Assembly: GCA_947630485.1 (NCBI GenBank)
Contig: CANRHU010000019.1
Coordinates: forward strand, 1 to 47,344
DNA from: an uncultured Lachnospiraceae bacterium
GTDB taxonomy: Bacteria > Bacillota > Clostridia > Lachnospirales > Lachnospiraceae
Length of the DNA stretch: 47,344 nucleotides
Direction: 5' to 3'
Part shown: piece after piece, positions 20,155 through 27,088 of the stretch
How the letters are laid out: each line of letters opens with the position of its first letter
How positions within the stretch are numbered: position 1 is the first letter of the stretch
Position numbers and translations under genes: made by a program
Notes under the pieces: generated by a model
Database searches by the model: none
The model's input: only the letters and a program-made list of their open reading frames with translations
Told to the model about the DNA's origin: nothing

Positions 20155-20750
20155 GGTCTGCCGCCTCCTTCGCCGTCCGAACCGCCGCTTCTTTCCGGCG
20201 CTCTCCGCCGCAGCATATCCGCCGCGCCGATCATCCCGCAAACCAGAATCACGGCCACAATGCTGACGTTCAGAAACCGCACCGCAACAAACACCGCGGC
20301 CAGCATAACCAAAGGCAGCAGCCGTTTCTTTTCCAGAAGTCCCTGACACATGGTAACGACCACATCGCAGATCACCGCGCCCACGCCGGCCAGCATCCCG
20401 GCCATAACCATACTTACGGCCGCGTTGTCACGGATAACCGTATAGCAAAGGGATACCAGCGAGATAATGACAAGCGGCGGAAGCACGGTTCCAAGCACCG
20501 TCAGAAGCGCTCCAAGCCTTCCTGCCACATGGTATCCCACCAAAATCGACGCGTTCACCGCGATGGCCCCCGGCGACGACTGGGCAATCGCCGTCAGATC
20601 CAGCATCTCCTGTTCCTCCACCCAATGAAGCTCATCCACGAATTTCTTGCGCATCAGCGGAATGATCACAAAACCGCCGCCAAATGTGCAGGCGCTCAGC
20701 TCAAAGGTCGAAGCAAACAGTTTCCAATATTTCTGCGCGTTCCCGCTCAA
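20151..20750 (-). CDS. Chromate transporter, short ChrA type (first subunit)
   Basis: 199 residues from a TTG start at 20750, which has AGGGAGG 7 bases upstream and begins just before the conserved YWKLFASTFELSACTFGGGFVIIPLM; an ATG at 20819 would add 23 basic residues without a ribosome site. Other ChrA marks: QSSPGAIAVNASILVGYHVAG. The C-terminus is a charged cytosolic tail. It is divergent from the LysR gene, whose product probably controls it. Confidence 0.88.
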   Translation of the reverse strand: MSGNAQKYWKLFASTFELSACTFGGGFVIIPLMRKKFVDELHWVEEQEMLDLTAIAQSSPGAIAVNASILVGYHVAGRLGALLTVLGTVLPPLVIISLVSLCYTVIRDNAAVSMVMAGMLAGVGAVICDVVVTMCQGLLEKKRLLPLVMLAAVFVAVRFLNVSIVAVILVCGMIGAADMLRRRAPERSGGSDGEGGGRP

Positions 20751-20820
20751 CGGTTTTCCTCCCTTTCTGCGGCTCTTTCGCCGCAACCTTCTCTTTCCTT
20801 TGCCGTGAACAGTATACACC

Positions 20821-20849
20821 TTGACAGTTTATAATGGAAATAATATAAT
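20821..20849 (+). promoter_or_regulatory. Consensus promoter of the LysR gene
   Basis: TTGACA (20821-20826), 17-base A/T-rich spacer, TATAAT (20844-20849); transcription would start about 40 bases before the ATG at 20895. The intergenic region also serves the divergent chromate transporter genes; a weaker minus-strand -10 (TATACT) overlaps this promoter, so one LysR site could regulate both. Confidence 0.8.
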
Positions 20850-20894
20850 TTTATGAAAATAATAAGTATTTTGATATAAAGAAGGGGGATTCCC

Positions 20895-21809
20895 ATGACA
20901 ATCCGACATATGAAGATTTTTTTGGCAATCGTGGAAAACGGCTGCAATACAACCAAGGCCGCCCAGGCACTTCTGATGACACAGCCGGCCGTAAGCCTGG
21001 CCGTACGGGAGCTGGAACAGTATTACGGCGTCGTCCTCTTCGACCGGATCGGCAGGCGGCTCCGGATCACCGAGGCGGGACTTCGCTTCCGGGATTATGC
21101 CTCCCATATCTGCTCCATCTTCGACGACATGGAGAAGGGTATGCGGGACTGGGACGCCTTCGGACAGCTGCGGGTCGGGGCCAGCATCACCATCGGTTCC
21201 CAGTTCCTGCCCTGCTATGTACAGGCATTCCATACGCTCCATCCCGGCACGCAGGTCCGCGCGCTGATCGCCCCGTCAGAGCTTCTGGAACAGCACATCA
21301 TGGAAAATGAACTGGATTTCGCGCTGATTGAGGGCGCGGCACATAACCCGGCGCTCCATGCGGAAGAATACATGGAAGACCAGCTGACGGTCATCTGTCC
21401 GAACAGCAGCTGTTTCCGCACGCACCGTCATATGACGCAGGATGAATTTAAAAGCCAGAACTTTCTTCTGCGGGAGCCCGGAAGCGGAACCAGGGAGGTG
21501 ATCGACCGCGTCACCGAGGACGCTGGCTTCCGCATCAGCCCCATCTGGGAGGCCATGAGCACCACCGCCCTGGTCAACGCCGTGATCAACGGAATCGGGA
21601 TTTCCATTCTTCCCCAGCGGATGGTGATGGGCGCGATCGAACACGGCATGGTGATACCGGCCACAGTCGAAGGCCTTGAGTTCCGGCGGCGCTTCCACAT
21701 CATTTACCACCGGGAAAAATATCTCACAAAGGCGGCCGAAAATTTTCTTGAACTGTGCCGCAACTATGAAATGGACTACCCGCTGCCTCATTACACAGGC
21801 CTGTTCTGA
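20895..21809 (+). CDS. LysR family transcriptional regulator
   Basis: 304 residues. N-terminal winged helix-turn-helix (MTIRHMKIFLAIVENG, then TKAAQALLMTQPAVSLAVRELE and LFDRIGRRLRITEAG), then a periplasmic-binding-protein-like effector domain (LRVGASITIGSQFLP, NELDFALIEG, REPGSGTREV, GIGISILPQRMV). The REPGSGTR effector motif is of the CysL/CbbR type, often answering to small anions or metabolites, which fits the divergently encoded CHR anion transporter. AAGGGGGA precedes the ATG. It ends before a hairpin with six T. Confidence 0.93.
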   Translation: MTIRHMKIFLAIVENGCNTTKAAQALLMTQPAVSLAVRELEQYYGVVLFDRIGRRLRITEAGLRFRDYASHICSIFDDMEKGMRDWDAFGQLRVGASITIGSQFLPCYVQAFHTLHPGTQVRALIAPSELLEQHIMENELDFALIEGAAHNPALHAEEYMEDQLTVICPNSSCFRTHRHMTQDEFKSQNFLLREPGSGTREVIDRVTEDAGFRISPIWEAMSTTALVNAVINGIGISILPQRMVMGAIEHGMVIPATVEGLEFRRRFHIIYHREKYLTKAAENFLELCRNYEMDYPLPHYTGLF

Positions 21810-21822
21810 TATTCCGCCCCAT

Positions 21823-21854
21823 AATACAAACGGAGCGTCACTGGCGCGTTTTTT
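21823..21854 (+). terminator. LysR terminator formed by a dispersed hairpin repeat
   Basis: A short hairpin (GCGTC/GGCGC around 21835-21847) is followed by GTTTTTTG. The 25 bases 21823-21847 recur exactly, inverted, at 44199-44223, so the terminator is a copy of a repeat family also seen at 24.1 kb. Confidence 0.65.
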
Positions 21855-21870
21855 GCATACTGACGTAAAA

Positions 21871-21919
21871 CGCCCCTTCGATACGGCGGCCGCTTAGAGG
21901 TCGTCCTATCGGAGGGGCG
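21871..21919 (-). terminator. Terminator of htpG
   Basis: A 13-bp stem (21871-21883 with 21907-21919, one wobble pair) with a 23-base loop, followed on the minus strand by TTTTACG. It lies 44 bases past the htpG stop. Confidence 0.7.
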
Positions 21920-21962
21920 CAAATGATTGCGGCGCGTTATGTTAAAACCGGTTTCAACGTCG

Positions 21963-23966
21963 TCAGCCTACCAGCTGCATCATGATCTCATTGCTGCGGG
22001 TCAGAAACTCCGTCATGCGCTCAGGACTCAGACTGCCGTGGCTTAAGGACGCCATGTCGTAAAGCTGCTTACAGATTTTCTCGGTCAGTTCGCCTTCCTC
22101 ATGTCCAAGGACATACTGAACCAGCTTGTGGTTGGCGTTCAGGATCAGGGTCTCTCCCATGCCGCCGAACATGTCGTTATCCATGCCGTACATGTTGTAC
22201 ATCCGCATCATATCCTGCATACGGCGGTTCTCCTCAGACAAGGTGATCATGGAGGCCAGCTGTCCGTCTTTTAACTTCTCCACCTTGATCTCCAGCTTGT
22301 CGTTGCCGATGGCCTTCTTAAAGGCCGCCGTCAGCTTCTCGCTGTCCGCCTTGAAGGCCTCCGCATCCTCTTCCTTCACCTCTTCCTTAAAGGTCGAGCT
22401 GACATCCGCGTCGATGCGCAGGAACTTGACGCCCTCGTGCTTCTGCTCCAGCTGATTGATGAACGGGCTGTCAATGGTATGCTTTAAGATGACGGCGTCG
22501 AGGCCCTCCTTCTTAAACATGTTGATGTACTGCCCCTGTTCCTTCTCGTCGGTCACGTAGTAGATGATGTTCTCATGCTTCTCCTTCGCCGCGTCTAAGC
22601 AGTCCTGCAGCGTCAGATACTTGCCGTCCAGGTTCTTGAAGATGATGTAGTCCTTCATCTTCTCCTCGAATTTGTCGTCCTTTAAGCAGCCGAACTTGAT
22701 GAAGGGGCTGATGTCGTCCCAGTATTTCTCGTAGTTCTCACGGTCGGTCTTGCACATGCCGGAGAGCTTGTCGGCCACCTTCTTTGTGATGTAGTCGGAA
22801 ATCTTCTTCACAAAACCGTCGTTCTGCAGGGCGCTTCTGGACACATTCAGCGGCAGATCCGGGCAGTCGATGACGCCCTTTAAAAGCATCAGGAATTCCG
22901 GGATCACTTCCTTAATATTGTCCGCGATGAAGACCTGGCTGTTGTACAGCTTGATGGTGCCCTCCAGGCTGTCGTACTCGGTGTTGATCTTCGGGAAGTA
23001 CAGGATTCCCTTCAAGTTGAACGGATAATCCATGTTCAGATGAATCCAGAACAGCGGCTCCTTGTAGTCCAAAAATACCTTCCGGTAAAATTCCTTGTAC
23101 TGCTCCTCGGTGCACTCGTTCGGATGCTTGTTCCACAGCGGGTTCACGTCGTTTAACGGCACCGGACGCTTTAAGATCTTATACTTCTCCTTCGCCGGAG
23201 AGACCTCCACGACCTCCTTCTCGCCGTTCTCGTTCTCCTTCTCCTCGGTTTTGGCCTCCTCGACGATGGTCTCGATGATCGTGTCCTTCTCCGTCAGCTC
23301 GTCCTTCTCGATCGTCTCATACTGGGGCTCCGCCGCGGCATTGTCAAGGAAAATGGGCACCGGCATAAAGCCGCAGTACTTCTCGATGACCTCGCGGGCA
23401 CGGTACTCATTGGCAAACTCCGTGCTGTCGTCGTTCAGATACAATGTAACCGTGGTGCCGTGGCTCTCGCGGCTGCCCTCGCCCATCTCAAACTCGGTGC
23501 CGCCGTCCGATTCCCAGTGAACCGGCACCGCGTCCTTCTGATAGGACAGGGAATCGATGGTCACCTTGTCCGCCACCATGAACGCGGAGTAAAAGCCCAG
23601 TCCGAAATGGCCGATGATCTGATCCTCGTTGGCCTTGTCCTTATATTTCTCCAGGAAATCCTGGGCGCCGGAAAATGCGATCTGGTTGATGTACTCGTCC
23701 ACCTCGTCGGCGGTCATGCCAAGGCCGTTGTCGGAGACCGCGATCGTCTTGTCCGTGGGATTCACCGTGACCTGAATCTTATATTCCATATCCTCCGGCT
23801 TCTCGTACTCGCCCATCAGCTCCAGCTTCTTAAGTTTCGTGATCGCGTCGCAGCCGTTAGAGATCAGCTCACGGTAAAAGATATCGTGATCCGAGTACAG
23901 CCATTTCTTGATCACCGGAAAAATGTTTTCGCTGCTTATGGATAAGCTTCCTTTTTTTGTTGCCAT
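21963..23966 (-). CDS. htpG: Chaperone HtpG (Hsp90)
   Basis: 667 residues. N-terminal GHKL ATPase domain: FYRELISNGCDAITKL (motif I, residues ~32-47), VSDNGLGMTADEVDEYINQIAFSG (motif II) and GHFGLGFYSAFMVADKV (motif III). A charged linker rich in Glu/Lys (about residues 215-245) leads to the middle domain (LFWIHLNMDYPFNLKGILYFP, SRSALQNDGFVKKI) and a C-terminal dimerisation part. It is a dimeric ATP-dependent chaperone of the cytosol. The ATG has AGGAG 9 bases upstream. A perfect CIRCE box lies ~225 bases upstream, implying HrcA heat-shock control, and the leader holds two strong hairpins. Confidence 0.97.
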   Translation of the reverse strand: MATKKGSLSISSENIFPVIKKWLYSDHDIFYRELISNGCDAITKLKKLELMGEYEKPEDMEYKIQVTVNPTDKTIAVSDNGLGMTADEVDEYINQIAFSGAQDFLEKYKDKANEDQIIGHFGLGFYSAFMVADKVTIDSLSYQKDAVPVHWESDGGTEFEMGEGSRESHGTTVTLYLNDDSTEFANEYRAREVIEKYCGFMPVPIFLDNAAAEPQYETIEKDELTEKDTIIETIVEEAKTEEKENENGEKEVVEVSPAKEKYKILKRPVPLNDVNPLWNKHPNECTEEQYKEFYRKVFLDYKEPLFWIHLNMDYPFNLKGILYFPKINTEYDSLEGTIKLYNSQVFIADNIKEVIPEFLMLLKGVIDCPDLPLNVSRSALQNDGFVKKISDYITKKVADKLSGMCKTDRENYEKYWDDISPFIKFGCLKDDKFEEKMKDYIIFKNLDGKYLTLQDCLDAAKEKHENIIYYVTDEKEQGQYINMFKKEGLDAVILKHTIDSPFINQLEQKHEGVKFLRIDADVSSTFKEEVKEEDAEAFKADSEKLTAAFKKAIGNDKLEIKVEKLKDGQLASMITLSEENRRMQDMMRMYNMYGMDNDMFGGMGETLILNANHKLVQYVLGHEEGELTEKICKQLYDMASLSHGSLSPERMTEFLTRSNEIMMQLVG

Positions 23967-24065
23967 GTTGCATCGCTCCTTCTTTTCTCTTTGTTTCGTT
24001 CCCGCCGCAGGCGGTCACCCGTTCTCACCGGACAACTCCGCCTTGCGGCGCGGCTATCATTGGCC

Positions 24066-24141
24066 GCGGCTCGCCGGCAGGCCGGCTCGCCGCAGTATTT
24101 TCATGCGAACAGAGCTCCAGCGACGCTCTATTCGTATTTTT
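24066..24141. repeat. Two hairpin repeats in the htpG leader
   Basis: Hairpin 24066-24093 (GCGGCTCGCCGG with CCGGCTCGCCGC, two internal mismatches) and hairpin 24106-24134 (CGAACAGAGC with GCTCTATTCG), each followed on the plus strand by GTATTTT. The second belongs to the same family as the copies at 21.8 and 44.2 kb. They lie between the htpG promoter and its start codon. Confidence 0.7.
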
Positions 24142-24155
24142 CCTCTTCGCTGACA

Positions 24156-24184
24156 AGTGTAATACCATTTTGCGGATTTGTCAA
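24156..24184 (-). promoter_or_regulatory. Promoter of htpG
   Basis: Minus strand: -35 TTGACA (24179-24184), 17-base spacer, -10 TACACT (24156-24161), giving a leader of about 180 bases. Confidence 0.75.
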
Positions 24185-24191
24185 TAGATTT

Positions 24192-24218
24192 TTAGCACTC
24201 ATTTTAAGTGAGTGCTAA
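24192..24218 (-). promoter_or_regulatory. CIRCE element (HrcA operator)
   Basis: Perfect match to the CIRCE consensus: TTAGCACTC, nine bases, GAGTGCTAA. It lies 7 bases upstream of the -35 hexamer of the htpG promoter rather than at or downstream of the start site, where CIRCE is usually found. Confidence 0.95.
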
Positions 24219-24229
24219 TAATTTGTGTT

Positions 24230-24442
24230 TTATAAGGGATTTGTCAGGAAATGACCCGTGATGTACTGAAGCACTTTCGCCTCCAAGCCTGTTTCCGCAA
24301 TCCTGGTACACGCAGTATGCCGTAATATGCGCGCCAAACTATGAGCAACGGCTCTGGCTCCCGACACTTCCTTTTCGTCCCGCCTATCCAACTCAGAGTA
24401 GAGTGTCCGAATAGGAAACTGCTTGATTTTCGCAATCTTCAT
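24230..24442 (-). pseudogene. Tyrosine integrase C-terminal remnant
   Basis: A 70-codon frame holds LRHTACTRIAETGLEAKVLQYITGH, closely resembling the catalytic R-H box of Tn916/phage-type tyrosine recombinases (usual form LRHTFCTRMAE...PKVLQYIMGH). The N-terminal catalytic domain and the final Tyr motif are absent, so it is a decayed fragment marking an old integration next to htpG. Confidence 0.55.
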
Positions 24443-24560
24443 GTTCCCCAGGTCTGATCTCTCTATGGCATGCTTTCATAAATACAAATAATTGTGTCAG
24501 GTACTTTCATGAAAATCTGATATGACTGCATAGGTTTATCGGGAAATTCGCAGAAACTAC

Positions 24561-24589
24561 TTGCACCGCGCTTTCAGATGTGCTATATT
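24561..24589 (+). promoter_or_regulatory. Promoter of the antisense antitoxin RNA
   Basis: TTGCAC (24561-24566), 17 bases, extended -10 TGCTATATT (hexamer 24584-24589). Confidence 0.65.
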
Positions 24590-24595
24590 GAAAAT

Positions 24596-24692
24596 TGAAA
24601 AGGGAAGCCAGAGGCACGGCTTACCCCAAATAATCGCTTAATTTACATCAGCCGTCATTATTCGCAGTAATGGCGGCTACTTTCTTTTCCCC
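24596..24692 (+). ncRNA. Predicted antisense antitoxin RNA of a type I TA locus
   Basis: About 95 bases from the promoter at 24561-24589 to the hairpin 24650-24678 followed by ACTTTCTTTT. It is convergent with the toxin mRNA and overlaps its last codon(s) and 3' end, sharing a bidirectional terminator. The 5' end carries a hairpin (AAGCC...GGCTT) whose sequence nearly repeats the 5' leader of the toxin mRNA. The layout resembles par/Fst-like and TxpA/RatA-like loci. Inferred from sequence only. Confidence 0.55.
24650..24678. terminator. Bidirectional terminator shared by toxin and antitoxin RNAs
   Basis: An 11-bp stem (24650-24660 with 24668-24678, one G-U on the plus strand) and a 7-base loop. 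The toxin stop codon lies inside the stem. Confidence 0.65.
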
Positions 24693-24772
24693 TTGAAAAT
24701 CTGATAACACAGACCAACAAGGGACACAATGAATATTCCAGTCTGAACAAAGTCAGAATATGTAATTATCAT
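24677..24772 (-). CDS. Small holin-like membrane toxin (type I TA)
   Basis: 31 residues: MIITYSDFVQTGIFIVSLVG then LCYQIFKGKRK. One hydrophobic helix (about residues 9-26) and a basic tail fit the 'putative holin-like toxin' family (short peptides beginning M-x-x-Y/T-x-x-F with a Lys-rich end). It has an AGGAGG ribosome site 8 bases upstream, which can be hidden by a hairpin, and a promoter with extended -10 at 24860. Too short for normal gene calling. Predicted to depolarise the membrane if not silenced by the antisense RNA. Confidence 0.7.
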   Translation of the reverse strand: MIITYSDFVQTGIFIVSLVGLCYQIFKGKRK

Positions 24773-24779
24773 TGGCAAG

Positions 24780-24803
24780 CCCTCCTTTCTTTCGTCTGGA
24801 GGG
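24780..24803 (-). promoter_or_regulatory. Hairpin hiding the toxin ribosome site
   Basis: CCCTCC in the leader (plus 24798-24803) pairs perfectly with the GGAGGG ribosome site (plus 24780-24785) across a 12-base loop, so translation of the toxin would need refolding or processing. Confidence 0.6.
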
Positions 24804-24859
24804 TTAGCCCCTCCGATAAACAGAGGGTAAGCCGCCCGGCTCTGGTTTCCCATGTCTCG

Positions 24860-24888
24860 ATTATAGCATACCGTTTCCCGATTGTATA
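24860..24888 (-). promoter_or_regulatory. Promoter of the toxin mRNA
   Basis: Minus strand: -35 TATACA (24883-24888), 17-base spacer, extended -10 TGCTATAAT (hexamer 24860-24865). Confidence 0.65.
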
Positions 24889-25043
24889 TCGCCTTTTGAG
24901 GGCTGTTCTCCTGTTTTTACCTCCCACATTATAATTTGCCCGAACCCATCACAAGCTGACTAGAAAGGCATTTCTCAAAGTAAATATAACCACGGGAGAC
25001 ATATCAGAGTAAAGAATGCGTCCGGGCGATTCGCACAGTCCTA

Positions 25044-25072
25044 TTTACAAACAAGAACTTCCATATTATAAT
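25044..25072 (+). promoter_or_regulatory. Promoter of the DUF4190/DUF975 gene pair
   Basis: TTTACA (25044-25049), 17 bases, TATAAT (25067-25072). The leader holds a 7-bp hairpin AATCTTG/CAAGATT just before the ribosome site. Confidence 0.75.
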
Positions 25073-25130
25073 AATTGTGTACGGAATCTTGAATCTTACA
25101 AGATTGTTACAGGAAAGGTGGGGAATACAT

Positions 25131-25433
25131 ATGAACGAACAAACAGTTCATCCCAAGGACGACAATTCCATGGCGCTGGTCTCCATGATTGTCGGCATCA
25201 TCTCCATCGTCACCTCCTGTTGCTGCTGCGGCGGCGTGATTTTGGGAAGTCTGGCGGTGGTTCTGGCATGTCTGTCCAGAGTGGAAACGTACTTTGACAG
25301 GCGGGCGAAGATCGGCCTGGCCTGCGGCATTATTGGCATGGTTCTGGGCATCGCGGCAGGCTTCGTGATTCTTCTCCTGATCGCCTCGGCGCCTTCACAC
25401 GGATTTTCCGGATCCGGCTTCTATTTCTATTAA
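25131..25433 (+). CDS. DUF4190-type small membrane protein
   Basis: 100 residues from the ATG at 25131 (AGGTGGGG upstream). A short polar N-terminus is followed by two membrane helices (MALVSMIVGIISIVTSCC and KIGLACGIIGMVLGIAAGFVILLLIA) separated by a polar loop, the usual DUF4190 two-helix hairpin, with an unusual CCCC run in the first helix. It is followed 15 bases later by a DUF975 protein, a frequent neighbour. Function unknown. Confidence 0.75.
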   Translation: MNEQTVHPKDDNSMALVSMIVGIISIVTSCCCCGGVILGSLAVVLACLSRVETYFDRRAKIGLACGIIGMVLGIAAGFVILLLIASAPSHGFSGSGFYFY

Positions 25434-25447
25434 AGGAGGTGCCTCGT

Positions 25448-26674
25448 ATGGATATCAAACGGTCTGATCTGAAATTATACGCACGCCGTGCCCTGAAAGG
25501 CTGCTGGGGCACTATAATCGGCGCGACACTGGTCTACATGGCGATCTCTTATCTGTTTTTGATCGCGTTGGAGTCGGTCATGCTCGCCATGCTGGGGAAC
25601 GGGATCCGAACCTTGCTCGGAGGCGCTGTCACCATTCAGGTACAGACAGCAGGGGTGACCGCGTCTGTCGGGATGCTCCTCGTCATACTGGCTGTCCTGT
25701 ATTTTGTGTATCTGGTGGTAATACTTCTCATGAGCGTAGGCTACCAACGGCTCTATCTGGACGCTGCTTCCGGACAGAAGGCGAAGATCAGCACCCTGTT
25801 CTGGGCCTTCAGCCATAAGCCCTGGAAATTCATTCTGATCTCTGTGCTGGTGGCGCTTCTGGCGTGGATCACCCTGCTGCCGGTCTATGTACTGGCCATC
25901 GCGTCCGCTCTGACTGGCAGAGGCAGCTTCGCTATGGTTTTTCTGTTTGTATATTATGTAATCATGATTATCGTCTACGCCTACGTGCTGCTGACCTTCA
26001 GCCAGTTCTACCTGATCCTGGTTGAAGACCCGGAAAAGGGGATTTTTGAGGCGCTGTCTGAAAGCCATGCCCTGATGAAGGGCAAACGGGGCAGCTATTT
26101 TGTCCTGTGCCTGAGTTTCCTCGGTATCGCGCTTCTCGGCCTTTTAAGCGGCGGCCTTGCAATGCTTTGGATCTCACCGTATATGGGATGCACGTTTGCC
26201 GTCTTCTATCTGGCCCTGAAGGGCGCTGTTCCGGAAAAGCTGAGGCTCAGCCCGGCGCAGACAGCCGCCGCTTCCGGCCCGGCCTATCCGGGCGGCGGAT
26301 ACTACCGCGAAGTAACGCCCCCGCAGCAGTCAGGATATTCCCCTGCCTCCGGCTATCCCGCGGGCGGCGGATATCAGCAGACACAGCAGGGCGGGTATCA
26401 GGCGCAACCGGGCGGATATCAGGCACAGCAAGGCGGGCAGCAGACGCAGCAGAGTGGATACCAAGCCCGGCAGGACGCATATCAGATGCAGCAAGGCGGA
26501 TACCAGGCGCAGCAAGGCGGGTATTCGTATCAGTCTCAGCAGGATACATACCAGCCTCAGCAAGCGCCCATCTCTCAGGAGCCTGCCTCTCAGGGGACAA
26601 AATTAGAGGAGCCGGAAAACAGGAATCCGGAAAACGGAAACCCGGAGTACGAAACCCCCTCTGAGAATCCATAA
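25448..26674 (+). CDS. DUF975 family membrane protein with Gln/Gly/Tyr-rich tail
   Basis: 408 residues from the ATG at 25448 (AAAGGAGGTG upstream). The N-terminal ~270 residues carry five or six membrane helices with DUF975 marks: RALKGCWGTIIGATLVY, MSVGYQRLYLDAASG, FWAFSHKPWKFILISVLV, ALSESHALMKGKRGSYFVL. The C-terminal ~135 residues are a low-complexity cytosolic tail of GGYQAQQ-type repeats ending in an acidic Glu/Asn/Pro stretch. The tail resembles self-associating or disordered sequences. Function unknown; probably a membrane-organising protein acting with the DUF4190 partner. Confidence 0.85.
   Translation: MDIKRSDLKLYARRALKGCWGTIIGATLVYMAISYLFLIALESVMLAMLGNGIRTLLGGAVTIQVQTAGVTASVGMLLVILAVLYFVYLVVILLMSVGYQRLYLDAASGQKAKISTLFWAFSHKPWKFILISVLVALLAWITLLPVYVLAIASALTGRGSFAMVFLFVYYVIMIIVYAYVLLTFSQFYLILVEDPEKGIFEALSESHALMKGKRGSYFVLCLSFLGIALLGLLSGGLAMLWISPYMGCTFAVFYLALKGAVPEKLRLSPAQTAAASGPAYPGGGYYREVTPPQQSGYSPASGYPAGGGYQQTQQGGYQAQPGGYQAQQGGQQTQQSGYQARQDAYQMQQGGYQAQQGGYSYQSQQDTYQPQQAPISQEPASQGTKLEEPENRNPENGNPEYETPSENP
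26370..26560 (+). repeat. GGYQAQQ-coding degenerate repeats
   Basis: Imperfect 21-27-base units encode successive GGYQ(A/T)Q(Q/P) blocks in the tail of the DUF975 protein. Third positions differ between units, so the repeat is kept at protein level rather than recently amplified. Confidence 0.8.
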
Positions 26675-26731
26675 GCAACCGGCAAACAGCCGGCAAAAAT
26701 CAATCATCGGCCGTCATAGGACAAAAAAGGA

Positions 26732-26776
26732 AACGCATAGGATACACCAAGCTCATCAAAGGTGGTCCTGTGCGTT
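26732..26776 (+). promoter_or_regulatory. Hairpin ending at the ylmC-like start codon
   Basis: A 12-bp stem (26732-26743 with 26765-26776, two G-U pairs) whose 3' arm ends one base before the TTG start. The ribosome site AAAGGTGG lies in the loop and 3' arm. It could be a terminator for the upstream gene or a translational control hairpin. Confidence 0.5.
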
Positions 26777-27034
26777 TTGCGTATATCGGAACTGAAACAG
26801 AAGGAGGTCATCAATGCGGAGGACTGCAAGCGCCTCGGTTTCGTCGGCGACGTGGACTTCGACATGTGCGATGGCCGGTTAAAAGCACTGATCGTCCCGG
26901 GCCCGGGCAGCTTCTGCGGTTTTCTGGGCCGGGAAAAAGAATATGTCATCCCCTACTGCGATATCTGTCAGGTAGGGGATGACATTATTCTGGTCAGCGT
27001 AAAGAAGAAAGAGGTGGAAGCGCCGGTCCGCTAA
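26777..27034 (+). CDS. YlmC/YmxH family sporulation-associated PRC-barrel protein
   Basis: 85 residues from a TTG start: (M)RISELKQKEVINAEDCKRLG then FVGDVDFDMCDGRLKALIVPGPG, the YlmC/YmxH PRC-barrel signature, ending with YCDICQVGDDIILVSVK. The TTG is preferred because the family begins MRISELKxKEVIN; a GTG 15 bases upstream is an alternative without a proper ribosome site. Members are widespread in spore formers and expressed during sporulation; molecular role unclear. Confidence 0.85.
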   Translation: MRISELKQKEVINAEDCKRLGFVGDVDFDMCDGRLKALIVPGPGSFCGFLGREKEYVIPYCDICQVGDDIILVSVKKKEVEAPVR

Positions 27035-27051
27035 AGCGGCGTACAGACCTT

Positions 27052-27082
27052 GCCGCGCTTTCCAAGAGCAAACGCGGCTTTC
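27052..27082 (+). terminator. Possible terminator after ylmC-like gene
   Basis: GCCGCG pairs with CGCGGC across a 15-base loop, followed by TTTCG. Weak T-run; lies between two convergent genes. Confidence 0.4.
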
Positions 27083-27088
27083 GCAGGA

